This document shows positions 8,916 through 17,200 of a stretch of DNA of 64,000 nt, in pieces; position 1 is the stretch's first letter, and the number at the start of each line of letters is the position of its first letter. The stretch comes from a virus. The notes beneath the pieces are model-generated. The model saw only the letters and a program-made list of their open reading frames with translations, was not told the DNA's origin and searched no databases. Both the position numbers and the translations under genes were made by a program. Where the stretch lies: IMG/VR virus record IMGVR_UViG_3300032770_000014, positions 29,617-93,616 of that record; one strand, 5' to 3'.

Positions 8916-9482
8916 ATGAAATCGCTTTTCGCAGCACTCGCAGCACTCATCCTGCTCATGCTCGTGATCCCTGGGTACGCGCAAGTCACCACGCAAGCTA
9001 CCGCCTCAGCGATCCACTACGACGGCGCTTGGACCGCCGGAACCGAAGAGACGGAGAGCCTGCCGGTGGTCTACCTCGGCGCAGCGAAGAACAACATCGT
9101 ATCGCTCGGCGCACGGGAGATCATTAATCCGGGCTACTGGAACATGTATGGCGCTCTCGGCAACTACCAGCCTGACCTGACGTGGCTATTCAAGCACACG
9201 GCGCTCGATCCGTCGCAGTTCACGCTTTCCTTCGATGTGGATGGTGGGATAGCTACGCTGACAGATGGCGGGACAAAACCGGCAGTCGAGGGCCGCGCTA
9301 ACTTCCAGTACGCGCTGACGGCCAACACCGCGCTCACAGGCGGCTACGCTGGCGGCGGCATGATTGGCGGCAAGCCATTTGGCGTGGTCAGCGTGGGATT
9401 CGCGTACCTGTTTGGTGATCCTAACTCGACGCAGAGCATGAGCCGGAAACGGTTTCTGCTCAGGCAAGCAATCAAGAAGTAA
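8916..9482 (+). CDS. Secreted outer-membrane-like protein
   Basis: 188 residues with the ribosome site AAAAGGAG and a Sec signal peptide ending PGYAQ at about residue 23. The mature part has alternating beta-rich segments (FTLSFDVDGGIATL; FQYALTANTALTGGYAGGG; FGVVSVGFAYLFG), typical of a small barrel. Unlike the product at 5552 it does not end in an aromatic residue but in a basic helix (RKRFLLRQAIKK). It may be a periplasmic or envelope protein. No family recognised. Confidence 0.5.
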   Translation: MKSLFAALAALILLMLVIPGYAQVTTQATASAIHYDGAWTAGTEETESLPVVYLGAAKNNIVSLGAREIINPGYWNMYGALGNYQPDLTWLFKHTALDPSQFTLSFDVDGGIATLTDGGTKPAVEGRANFQYALTANTALTGGYAGGGMIGGKPFGVVSVGFAYLFGDPNSTQSMSRKRFLLRQAIKK

Positions 9483-9485
9483 GCC

Positions 9486-9800
9486 ATGCCCTCCATAACC
9501 CCACTCACGCCCGCCGAGTGCCGCCAGATCGACTGGGAAGTCTCGCACTACCCGTGGTGGCGCAAGCGGCTTATCGAACTGGACATCTTCATCAATGTCT
9601 GGTTCCTCAATGGCCTGCTCGGCGAAACAATCTCAGCCCGCGCCGGCCGGATGGCCTACCGGCACCGGTGGTGGGCCGAGTGGCTCTGCGACTTTCTGGA
9701 CCTGATCGAGAATAACCATGGCCCAAAGGCGGTAGAGGCTGATCGCTACCGCGCCTGGCTGGTCGAGCAGGCCGAGCTTAATTCGGGGTTGCTGACATGA
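9486..9800 (+). CDS. Phage lysis-region protein of unknown function
   Basis: 104 residues. The stretch FLNGLLGETISARAGRMAYRHRWW (residues about 37-60) matches a pattern I recall from short proteins in many tailed phages (FLNALLGG...ETISSRAGR), usually encoded beside holins and endolysins. Their function is unknown to me. The protein is Trp-rich and has no clear signal peptide. ATGA overlap with the next gene places it in the lysis unit. Confidence 0.55.
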   Translation: MPSITPLTPAECRQIDWEVSHYPWWRKRLIELDIFINVWFLNGLLGETISARAGRMAYRHRWWAEWLCDFLDLIENNHGPKAVEADRYRAWLVEQAELNSGLLT

Positions 9801-10171
9801 CCATCATGCAAGGAATCGCGCGAGAAGAGGGATTCTACGTTGAGGACAGCCGGTCCCTAAGGAACTTTAACCCCGGAAACCTCGACCTCGAACCATGGCT
9901 TGAGCGTCCCCCCTACAACGCCGTCCTTGAGACGATCCCACACGGCTACCACGAGACGCCGCGCTTTGCCAGCTTCCCGTCCGCTAACGCTGGCTGGAGC
10001 GCCATGCGCGACCTGCTCACGAAGGACTATATCGGCATGAACGTGGCCGCAGCAATGAACAAGTGGGCGCCGCCGAGCGACGGCAACGACACTTCAGCCT
10101 ACACGGAGACGATCTGCAAACTGTGCAGCGTCACGCCAGAGACGATCCTGACGGCTGAGTTGATCGGGTAG
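9797..10171 (+). CDS. Muramidase-like peptidoglycan hydrolase
   Basis: 124 residues. The features IAREEGFY, RNFNPGNL (residues 23-30), FASFPSANAGWSAMRDLL (about 58-75), KWAPPSDGNDTSAYTETIC (about 90-108) follow the pattern of a phage muramidase-like family (RRNNNPGNL ... F..A.AG..AL ... YAPPSENDT..Y) found in tail-tip and lysis proteins. The likely catalytic acid is Glu10 or Glu11, but this is not proven by eye. As the last gene before a strong terminator it is the best endolysin candidate along with the product at 7369. Confidence 0.6.
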   Translation: MTIMQGIAREEGFYVEDSRSLRNFNPGNLDLEPWLERPPYNAVLETIPHGYHETPRFASFPSANAGWSAMRDLLTKDYIGMNVAAAMNKWAPPSDGNDTSAYTETICKLCSVTPETILTAELIG

Positions 10172-10231
10172 AGCTTCACTGCAAGGGGAAGAGAAAGGAG
10201 GCGGAGCAGAGCCGTACAAACCGCATTGCAC

Positions 10232-10260
10232 GCGAGGGCCGGAGCAATCCGGCCTTTCGC
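10232..10260. terminator. Bidirectional hairpin terminator between convergent operons
   Basis: A stem GCGA-GGCCGGA closed by a GCAA tetraloop pairs with TCCGGCC-TCGC. It lies between the convergent genes ending at 10171 (plus) and 10271 (minus). A long U-run is absent; stability comes from the GC stem. Confidence 0.75.
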
Positions 10261-10270
10261 GTCGGTGGGG

Positions 10271-10633
10271 TCACTTCTTCGCCGGTTCTTCCTTCGATGT
10301 CACCGATGGCTGTAGCGGCTTTGCTACGCACGCCGGGTCGCCGCTTCCATCAAGCTGCGGTATAAGATTCTCGCCACACGCTTTCACTAGCTCTTGGATT
10401 ACGCCCTGAAGGGCAACAGACGTATCCTGTAGCTTTTTCTGTGCCGCCTGAAATTCGGCCTGCGCCTGCCGGTTCAGGTCATCAACCTTGAAATACTTGG
10501 CCTTCAATTCAAGGGAGATAGTGGGAGCTTCCGGAGCCTTCGCTGGCGGCGATGTAGGCGGCTGCTGTGCGGTTGCGGCGTAGGCAGCGAGGCAGAGCGC
10601 GGTGAGGGCGATGAGGCGGATGAACAACTTCAT
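10271..10633 (-). CDS. Secreted coiled-coil protein
   Basis: 120 residues. A Sec signal peptide (MKLFIRLIALTALCLAAYAATAQ) is followed by a Pro-rich linker, then a helical coiled-coil segment (residues about 50-90, LNRQAQAEFQAAQKKLQ) and two Cys near residues 86 and 102 that could pair. It is the last gene of the minus-strand operon and overlaps its upstream neighbour by 4 bases. The topology resembles periplasmic spanin-type proteins, but no lipobox or membrane anchor remains after cleavage. Function unknown. Confidence 0.55.
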   Translation of the reverse strand: MKLFIRLIALTALCLAAYAATAQQPPTSPPAKAPEAPTISLELKAKYFKVDDLNRQAQAEFQAAQKKLQDTSVALQGVIQELVKACGENLIPQLDGSGDPACVAKPLQPSVTSKEEPAKK

Positions 10634-11106
10634 TTCGATTTCTCCTTTTTGGATGGTTGATCTTGGTCTGAAAAGTACCAGTCTGCATCGCCTGTGATGT
10701 AGCCGCAGGGCATATCCTTCTTTGGCGATGCTGTGGTTTTCCTAGATGTGAGTATCTTATCGATCTCACACAAGTCTCTCTCATGAGCGTCTAGCTCCTT
10801 ACGGAAAGCATCGTATATCTGATCGCGGTTTGCGGACACTTCGTCGTATCGCCGCTGGAGATCAGCAATGTACGCCGCCACATCATCGAGGGTGCGACCT
10901 TCGGGTAAAGTGCATTTGGTCAAATCACCCCTCGCACAGATGATTAGCACGCCCCCATCTGAGGGCAATGCTGGACTGATGGTGGTGTAGTACGTTTCTA
11001 CTGATGGGAGAGGTGCCCGCGAGGAGCCGTCATAGGTTGTTGCTGGTACGCTCTGCCCCAGGACCGGCAACGCCGCGAGCAAAAGTGACGCGATGAGATG
11101 TTTCAT
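10630..11106 (-). CDS. Secreted hypothetical protein
   Basis: 158 residues. The start is chosen at the ATG preceded by GGGAAGGAGAAAC, which gives the signal peptide MKHLIASLLLAALPVLGQ; a longer frame exists but its extra residues look non-coding. The mature part has a helical middle (VAAYIADLQRRYDEVSANRDQIYDAFRKEL region) and four Cys. No recognised family. With the gene at 10271 it forms a coupled pair of exported proteins at the end of the early operon. Confidence 0.55.
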   Translation of the reverse strand: MKHLIASLLLAALPVLGQSVPATTYDGSSRAPLPSVETYYTTISPALPSDGGVLIICARGDLTKCTLPEGRTLDDVAAYIADLQRRYDEVSANRDQIYDAFRKELDAHERDLCEIDKILTSRKTTASPKKDMPCGYITGDADWYFSDQDQPSKKEKSK

Positions 11107-11135
11107 GTTTCTCCTTCCCAGTCCTGGTCGCGGTT

Positions 11136-11537
11136 CTAGTCGTCGGTGGCCTTCATGCCGCGCTGCAAGTCGTCTAAGGCTGCACGCTCGCGAATAAGGA
11201 TTGCTGTGCCGTGCTGGCTCCATGTTGCGCGGACTCGCCCAACGCGAAATAACCACACAATATCTTTTTTGCGCTCTGCGATCTGGCGCTCCCGCTCCAC
11301 GGTGAAGAGGTAGGCGGCGTGGATAGCTTTCGCTCTTCCTTCAGGGCTATCATCCTCCTGCCATTCTTTAAAAGAATTGTCATGCCACTTGGCGTCTGCT
11401 GGCATGAGGAATATGCCGATATGAAATTGGTCAGTTCCATAGGAATCAAGATCACGAACCCACGTTCTGACGTATTTCCACCGCGCTTTTATGTACTTCC
11501 GCTCCTGCTGCTCGGTAAGTGGCTGCTGCTCAATCAT
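11136..11537 (-). CDS. Hypothetical protein, helical
   Basis: 133 residues, charged and mostly helical, with a Trp-rich centre (ARWKYVRTWVRDLD; KWHDNSFKEWQEDD). No known motif. It overlaps the end of the small membrane gene upstream by 8 bases, as expected inside a compact phage operon. Confidence 0.5.
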   Translation of the reverse strand: MIEQQPLTEQQERKYIKARWKYVRTWVRDLDSYGTDQFHIGIFLMPADAKWHDNSFKEWQEDDSPEGRAKAIHAAYLFTVERERQIAERKKDIVWLFRVGRVRATWSQHGTAILIRERAALDDLQRGMKATDD

Positions 11538-11673
11538 CGTCTTTCCCTACCTTTCTTATAGCCGCCTTCAAGTCCTGAAGATAGCAGATAATCACGAACG
11601 CGAGTACGCCGCTCCATACAAATAGGAGCACGAACGAGCAAAAGATAACATTCGCCAATCTATCCAGCGTCAT
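11530..11673 (-). CDS. Small single-pass membrane protein
   Basis: 47 residues, starting MTLDRLAN after a GGGAG ribosome site. One transmembrane helix (about residues 8-28, VIFCSFVLLFVWSGVLAFVI) is followed by a short basic tail. The gene is nested by 14 bases into the end of its upstream neighbour. Role unknown. Confidence 0.5.
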   Translation of the reverse strand: MTLDRLANVIFCSFVLLFVWSGVLAFVIICYLQDLKAAIRKVGKDDD

Positions 11674-12085
11674 GCTCGGCTCCCTTCGCTTGCACGGAAC
11701 GGGGGCTGTAAGAAGTGCGTGGATTACAGCAATTTGCCGCATTAATGGAATCCACGATAGACTGCGGATCGTTCTCTTCATACCATTTGCGATCTCGCTC
11801 CTGTTCGACTTCTTGGAATCCGCCAGATTCCCCTAAAAATTTTTCGCCTCGTGGTTGGTCATCACCCTCTATCACATCTTTCTCGCTGACCGGCGCTTTC
11901 AGCCGCGCGTTCTCAGCCTCTAGCTCGGTGATGCGCAACCGTAAATCAGCGATGCCCTTGGTATGTTCGATAAGTTCGCCTATCTCTTCATGGTTAATTC
12001 TTATCGAAACACACTCATCTTCACGAGCAAACTTACTCCTCAATTCAAGGGCTTCCAAGATAGTCTCAATCGGCGTCTCAGTCAT
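11660..12085 (-). CDS. Hypothetical coiled-coil protein
   Basis: 141 residues, start at MTETPIETILEAL with GAAGGGAAG upstream. A heptad-like region (LRLRITELEAENARLKAP, about residues 48-65) indicates a coiled coil, and the C-terminus is acidic then Cys/Asn-rich. Typical of small phage operon proteins without assigned function. Confidence 0.5.
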   Translation of the reverse strand: MTETPIETILEALELRSKFAREDECVSIRINHEEIGELIEHTKGIADLRLRITELEAENARLKAPVSEKDVIEGDDQPRGEKFLGESGGFQEVEQERDRKWYEENDPQSIVDSINAANCCNPRTSYSPRSVQAKGAEHDAG

Positions 12086-12266
12086 GCTTCCCTTCCTTCT
12101 GCTTCTGGATGTTCCGCCATGCGTCGGCCCATGCTTGTCGATCCTGTCGATTGTATCCAACGCGTTCGCCTAAGAGCCTACCACCGGAAAACACACAGAT
12201 GGATCGAATGCTATATTCAAGACGGGCATCCGGGTAGACCTGCTTCACTCTCTGCTCTGAAGTCAC
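12078..12266 (-). CDS. Small hypothetical protein
   Basis: 62 residues (MTSEQRVKQVYPDA...). A central beta-hairpin-like part (YSIRSICVFSGGRLLG) and a C-terminal helix with a W..AW pattern (RQAWADAWRNIQ) recur in short phage proteins. Overlaps both neighbours by 4-8 bases. Unknown function. Confidence 0.5.
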   Translation of the reverse strand: MTSEQRVKQVYPDARLEYSIRSICVFSGGRLLGERVGYNRQDRQAWADAWRNIQKQKEGKHD

Positions 12267-12703
12267 TTCCGTTCTCCCTTCTGCCCTAGCAGGCGAGTGC
12301 TAACCCTAGCAATCTCTGCTGCTATCCACGCTGGTGATTCTTTTCGCAGCCGCTCATCGTAGTGGCGCAGAGCGGCGAGCATCCCCGCTTCACCACTGCG
12401 TCCGGATGGGCCAATCTGCTGCTCAAAAGTATCCAGACACTCGCTCACCATATCCTGCTCGATCACGCGATGCAAAAAAGCAGGCGCGACGAGCGGCTCA
12501 GCGGGCGATTCATACTTTTTACGCGCTTCGCCAAAAGTGCGCGGCTCGGTAGCGAGCGCGGTCTGGCTGCATAGCTCTAAATCTTTAATTCGTTTCGCAA
12601 GGTTGATTACCGCCCCTGCGATAATCTCTGGCTCATTTGTATGGTTAAGTATTTCCCTCACCACATCCAAGTCGCCATACATCACTTCACTGAGTTGACT
12701 CAT
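12263..12703 (-). CDS. Hypothetical protein
   Basis: 146 residues, helical and rich in Glu and Arg, no motif recognised. Preceded by GAAGGGAAAATAAT, the end of the small zinc-ribbon gene, whose stop lies one base upstream of the start. Probably cytoplasmic. Confidence 0.5.
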   Translation of the reverse strand: MSQLSEVMYGDLDVVREILNHTNEPEIIAGAVINLAKRIKDLELCSQTALATEPRTFGEARKKYESPAEPLVAPAFLHRVIEQDMVSECLDTFEQQIGPSGRSGEAGMLAALRHYDERLRKESPAWIAAEIARVSTRLLGQKGERK

Positions 12704-12704
12704 A

Positions 12705-12875
12705 TTATTTTCCCTTCTCCACCAGCCTCTCGCCGTCCCACACCAGCCGCCGTTCCGCTGCTACCTCGCCATACTTCGTGCTCCGCCGCTCCCACGTCAC
12801 TCGACTTACCCTGCACCGGCAGACCTCAACGCCGTCGATCACGCGCGGGGCCTGGTTGCAGATGGGGCAGGTCAC
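12705..12875 (-). CDS. Small zinc-ribbon protein
   Basis: 56 residues read from a GTG that overlaps the stop of the upstream gene (GTGA). Cysteines at CPIC (residues 3-6) and CRC (19-21) give a likely zinc-binding knuckle, followed by a basic helix and a short Val/Trp strand. It closes a gap between tightly packed genes. One of several tiny zinc-ribbon proteins in this genome. Confidence 0.5.
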   Translation of the reverse strand: MTCPICNQAPRVIDGVEVCRCRVSRVTWERRSTKYGEVAAERRLVWDGERLVEKGK

Positions 12876-13162
12876 TTCAACGCCTCAGAGATTTCTTCTC
12901 GCATGATTTCGCGTATTACTTCTTCCAGTGTCGGTGGAATAACTGGCGCGGTTTCTTTTGGTAAACCAAAACTGCCGGGGTGCATGATACCCATCGCTAC
13001 AATGCACTCCTCGCACCAGTGCCGCGTGGGAATCGCCGCGTCAACCCACCCATCCCGGCTCCATGACGCCCCTATTCTCACTGTGATAGGTTTCAAGAAC
13101 CTGTCATTATCAACTGCCGACTTGCCGCATCGATCACATGTGTACGTTGTTGTTTTTGCCAT
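12872..13162 (-). CDS. Zinc-ribbon protein
   Basis: 96 residues. The second in-frame start (MAKTTTYTC) is preferred because GAGAGGAGAG sits at proper distance; the GTG nine bases upstream is too close to it. CDRC (about residues 9-12) and CEEC (about 50-53) form a four-Cys zinc site. The C-terminal helix is acidic (PTLEEVIREIMREEISEAL). Likely DNA- or protein-binding, partner unknown. Confidence 0.55.
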   Translation of the reverse strand: MAKTTTYTCDRCGKSAVDNDRFLKPITVRIGASWSRDGWVDAAIPTRHWCEECIVAMGIMHPGSFGLPKETAPVIPPTLEEVIREIMREEISEALK

Positions 13163-13167
13163 CACGT

Positions 13168-13485
13168 TCACTCTCCTCTCTGCTCCCTGTCAGATGGTCT
13201 TACCTTCTCCCGCCCCCCTGTCCCCTCTGCCTCTTCTGCCTCGTCCTCATCTTCTTCCTCATCCTCGCCCTCTCCCTCCTCCTCTTCCTCGCCTCCATGA
13301 AACTCGTCGCAGCAATCCTGCCCACAGAACACGTTCCCTTCCTCGTCCCACACCACCATAGCCTCGTCCCAGAATTCGTCCTCGGGGGGGTCATATCCGT
13401 TGTAGCCACCACTACCATTAGGCAAGGCAGGATAGGCCCGGCCGATCGCATCGCCGCAGTTCGAGCATTCAATCAACTGGCTCAT
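13168..13485 (-). CDS. Zinc-ribbon protein with acidic tail
   Basis: 105 residues from MSQLIECSNCG, whose ATG overlaps the previous stop. Cys pairs CSNC (7-10) and CGQDCC (about 55-60) suggest a zinc site. The C-terminal third is a long run of Glu/Asp/Gly encoded by GAG/GAA-rich simple sequence and prone to slippage. Such acidic tails can mimic nucleic acid. Function unknown. Confidence 0.55.
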   Translation of the reverse strand: MSQLIECSNCGDAIGRAYPALPNGSGGYNGYDPPEDEFWDEAMVVWDEEGNVFCGQDCCDEFHGGEEEEEGEGEDEEEDEDEAEEAEGTGGREKVRPSDREQRGE

Positions 13486-13937
13486 AGGATCTCTCCGGCG
13501 GAGGCCGCTGCTTGCTGCGCATGCTTCTGGGTTAGATCGTCCACAGTGGCCAGTGCGCGCTCGGTAAAGGTGACGTCCTGCCCCAGCTCCCTTCCCGGCT
13601 CCCGCTCCCCCTCCTTCCCGCATCCCCTTGCCTGCAAACTAGCCGCGTCCTCGATCATCACCTGGGCGCCATCCAGCGAGCGGAACTCCAGCTCGGCCAC
13701 CGGCACGATCTCATAGCGATCCGGCTTGTAGGTCCAGCCCCAGAGAGCGATCATCTCGGCGTTCTTTCTCTCCCACGACTCTTTCCGCGCCCGCTCGCGC
13801 CGACCGATCGCCTTCTCAGCATCCTCGCGCGACAACCACAACCCCACCAGCTGCGCGTCTGCCTCTTCGATCTCCCCACGCTCGTCGCGCTCGATCTCAA
13901 CCGTGCAGACGGCGTAACATGCGAAGTTAAATCTCAT
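13482..13937 (-). CDS. Hypothetical protein
   Basis: 151 residues: an N-terminal beta strand (FNFACYAVCTVEIERD), then a long charged helix (LSREDAEKAIGRRERARKESWERKNAEMIALWGW) followed by a second strand-rich part (YEIVPVAELEFRSL). No family recognised. Overlaps both neighbours by 4 bases (ATGA), indicating translational coupling with the ribbon-helix-helix gene. Confidence 0.5.
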   Translation of the reverse strand: MRFNFACYAVCTVEIERDERGEIEEADAQLVGLWLSREDAEKAIGRRERARKESWERKNAEMIALWGWTYKPDRYEIVPVAELEFRSLDGAQVMIEDAASLQARGCGKEGEREPGRELGQDVTFTERALATVDDLTQKHAQQAAASAGEIL

Positions 13938-14197
13938 GACCGCGACCTCCCCCCTCCCTCACGTCCGCCTCCAGTTCCTCCTCTACTTCCCCCTCTACCC
14001 TTCCTGCTCGCCAGCGCCTCTCGGACCAGCACCCGGATCGTCGCCAGGACCGTCCGGTCCTCTGCCGCAGCCAGCCGCTCGATCTCTGTCATGGTCTCGG
14101 CGTCGAAATATACGTGGGCGTCGCGCTTGGGTTCAGACTTGCTGTCAGCCCCCTCAGCCCTCCCTTGCTTGCTCTCGCTCCTGCTTCCTGTCTTCAT
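13934..14197 (-). CDS. Ribbon-helix-helix regulator, predicted leaderless
   Basis: 87 residues. After a disordered Ser/Lys/Glu N-terminus, residues about 27-67 form a ribbon-helix-helix domain (AHVYFDAETMTEIERLAA, then two helices ending VREALASRKG), the fold of Arc/MetJ-type dimeric repressors; the tail is Gly/Arg-rich. The start codon lies six bases after the -10 box of the promoter at 14204-14231 with no Shine-Dalgarno, so the mRNA should begin at or beside the ATG. It heads the 10.3-14.2 kb group and may regulate itself. Confidence 0.65.
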   Translation of the reverse strand: MKTGSRSESKQGRAEGADSKSEPKRDAHVYFDAETMTEIERLAAAEDRTVLATIRVLVREALASRKGRGGSRGGTGGGREGGGRSRS

Positions 14198-14203
14198 AAG
14201 CCA

Positions 14204-14231
14204 ATACTAGACCTTTCTTTAGGATTGTCAA
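14204..14231 (-). promoter_or_regulatory. Sigma70-type promoter driving the 14.2-10.3 kb genes
   Basis: On the minus strand, TTGACA (14231-14226), a 16-base spacer, then TAGTAT (14209-14204). The start codon of the ribbon-helix-helix gene follows after six bases. The sequence GGTCTAGTAT around the -10 box is shared with the promoter at 23997-24025. Confidence 0.7.
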
Positions 14232-14245
14232 GGATAAAATGGGAA

Positions 14246-17200
14246 TTATCTTTTCAGGTCCACTTCTGCCATCTCGGCCCAGTTCTTGCCCACGGCGCAA
14301 TCGACCCCGATCCACAATCCCCCTGGCGCCGCCGGGCCGCGCAATACCTTGCTGGGAGACTCCAGAATCGGCCGTACCCGCGCCAAGTGTTCCTCCAGCA
14401 GCGCCTCGTCGAAGTGGAACAGGAAACTGTCGTGAATGTTATCGCAGAGCCCGTACCTGTCCACTAGCCCTTCCCGGTCCAGCTCCTTCATCTTCTCTCT
14501 GATATGCCCGAACGCGATATTGCTCAACCAGAACGAAATGGCCTCCTCGCCTTGATCGCCGTGGCCCCACTCCGACTTCCTAGCGTCCCAGCGGAACACC
14601 TCGTAGTAATGCCGCAAGTGTCCAAACTCGGTCTGTAGGAAGTTCTGCTTATGAGCTAACTCCTGTACCCACTCCTGCCACGCAAACACCTTGGGGAAAA
14701 CCTCCTTATAAGATTCCAGAATGGATGTCGCCTCGAAGAGTCCAGAGAAAAATTCTATATACCTCGTATACAATCCGTTGTCCTTGAGCCCGTTGCCTAT
14801 TCCCAAGCCGGCGTGCTTGACCTTGGAGTCGCGTATCTCCCTGAACTTCTCATTCGACTTCAGCCACTTGCATCGCTCCTTCAGTTCCTCATCGGACTCG
14901 TGTAGGATTTCTTGCACACGCCACAACTTCAGGAAGTGCCCGGTCATGATGCTGTGCATGTCGATGCGTGCGAGGCGGATATAATTCGGGTCGTTGGCGA
15001 GGTAACCCAGGGTCAGGACGTGGCAGGACTTGAAATCCCATTCGCTCAGGAGTTTCCCCGGCTCGGCTGCGATCATGGATCGCGTAGCCTTGGCCAGCCG
15101 CCCATGCTTGGGAAAGTTCTGAATGTTGGGATTGCGACTGCTCAACTGTCCAATAGCTGTGGCAAACGTGAAAGTCGTATGCACTCGACCATCTGCGTGC
15201 GGCCTGAACCCTTCCACGTAAGTTCCCTTGGCCTTTCCAATTTCACGGCACTCGATCACCTTGACGTAGAAATTGTCCTTATAGCGCGCAGATAACCGCA
15301 TCAACTCCTTCTTCCCGGTCGTCTTCTTGCCATCCTTGGACTGAGGGATCTTGTGCCGTCGAGCGGTCATGTAGGCCATCAATTGAGGAGATGAGTTGGG
15401 CGAGAACTCGTAGACCCGGCACCAGCGGCGGTCAGTCGAACCAGTCGAGCCCTCCGAGCCCTCCGAGAACGGACGGAGGTCGTAGAAGTACCTCTCGCCC
15501 TCTTCCAGTTCGCCGTCCTCGTTCTTGGTCGGCGGCTCTTGGAACCGCTCCTGCCTGACTTGGGTCAGCTCGTTCTCCGTGATGGCCTGCCAGCGAGCCA
15601 GCTTCCCTGCCCTCTCTGCCTTCTCGCGCTGGGCCTTGGTCAGGGGCCTCTCTGTAGGCCCAGTGGCAGGAAGGGGCAATTCCGGGGCAGCAATGACCCT
15701 CTCCAGCACCTCCTTCAGCCCCGCAGGGACCGTCTTGTACCCGCCCTTGGGATGGATCTTCCGGGCCTCGTCAGGGAACTTCTGGTCCAGCTCCGCCCTG
15801 GCCTCCCGCTCCGCCTGCTCGAACTCTGCCCCCAACGCCATTCGCTTCTGGTCGTTTATCGGCAACCCCTGATCCTCCATCTTCGCCAAGATTGGCCGTA
15901 CCTGCTCGACCTGAGCGACATAACCAGCTGACTGCCGACCGGGAACCGAGTCCCACCAAATCTTGCGGTCCTCCATCGTCTTGCGCGTGGTCCGGTAAAC
16001 GCGCAAGGAAGCGTCCGTATCCACAATTCCATAGAATTCCAGACACTGATCGTTGTAGTGCTTCCACGGAAAGGGGAACGAGGAGAAGGAGGCCGAGAAC
16101 TGAAGGTGGGCTGGCAGGTCCGGCTGTGCGAAGTGGTGCTGCTGGAGGGTATCATGGACCGTACCAGTAGGCAGGAAATAAGAGGGATCTGAGAAGTCAC
16201 GCTCCCCGACCGCGCGCAAGACCTTCTGGTCGAACAGCCAGTAGTTATGACCGCACTTGGGCAGCGATAGTCGCAGCAGCCACCTCGTCGCTGCAATCCC
16301 GTCCTGGTCCCACTGCAAGGCAATCCCTTGACCCGGCTCGATCGAGAACTGACTCAGCCTGACTTGCGTGTCCGTGAACCCGTCCGTCGCGTCCTCGTCC
16401 AAGGAGGCCGATTCGTAGGTCTCGATGTCATGGCTCAGGCACAGGTACGACCTCTCCCGTTCGTCAGGGCTCAGGGCCAGCCAGGCGTCCGACCGCGCTT
16501 TGACGTCCCGGCAGAACAGGTCGATCTCGCGGCGGGTCGGGTGGAGCTGGTAGCGGAGGGAGTGACGCCGGAGCCAGCAGGTTAAGTCAGCCTGCACTTG
16601 CTGCTTCCGCTTCTGCTCCCAGTCCGAGTAGTTCGCGTCCCAAGCATCCGGGTTATCCACTGGATCATAAGGACCGTCGTAGTTCTTCAGTGAGAGGTCC
16701 GGCAGGTCCAGTATGAACTGCTGATCCCTCCCCGCCGCCACGTTCACGGCCCGAGCGATATCCCTGGCCAGCACCCCCGTAAGGTGAATGGCGCCGCGGC
16801 GGAGGAAAGCTGGGTGGTAAGTTGGGACAACCAGCAGGGGGTCGGCCTCGTGGTCCCTCCCGGCTGCCTGCTCGTAGACCTCCAGCGCGCGTAAGACATA
16901 TCCCCGGAGATGCCCTACCCCTCGGTGCTCTCCTGACAGCCCGGTCATTGTCCGCGTCGGCACGTTCCCCAGAGTCAGCACGACCTTGGGCTTGAACTTT
17001 CTCAAGAAATCCAATACGTTCTGTTCGCAATGCTGGATCGCCTCGTACTCGTAGCTGGCTCCATCGAGCGCGTTCCCAAAGGGGCGGCAGAAGATTGTGT
17101 TGGCGATAGCGAACTGGTCGCGAGCCAGCCCTATCCGGCGGATAGTACGTTCGAGCACCGATCCGCTGGCTGCGTATGGCCGGAAGGGGAGCTGGTCGCG

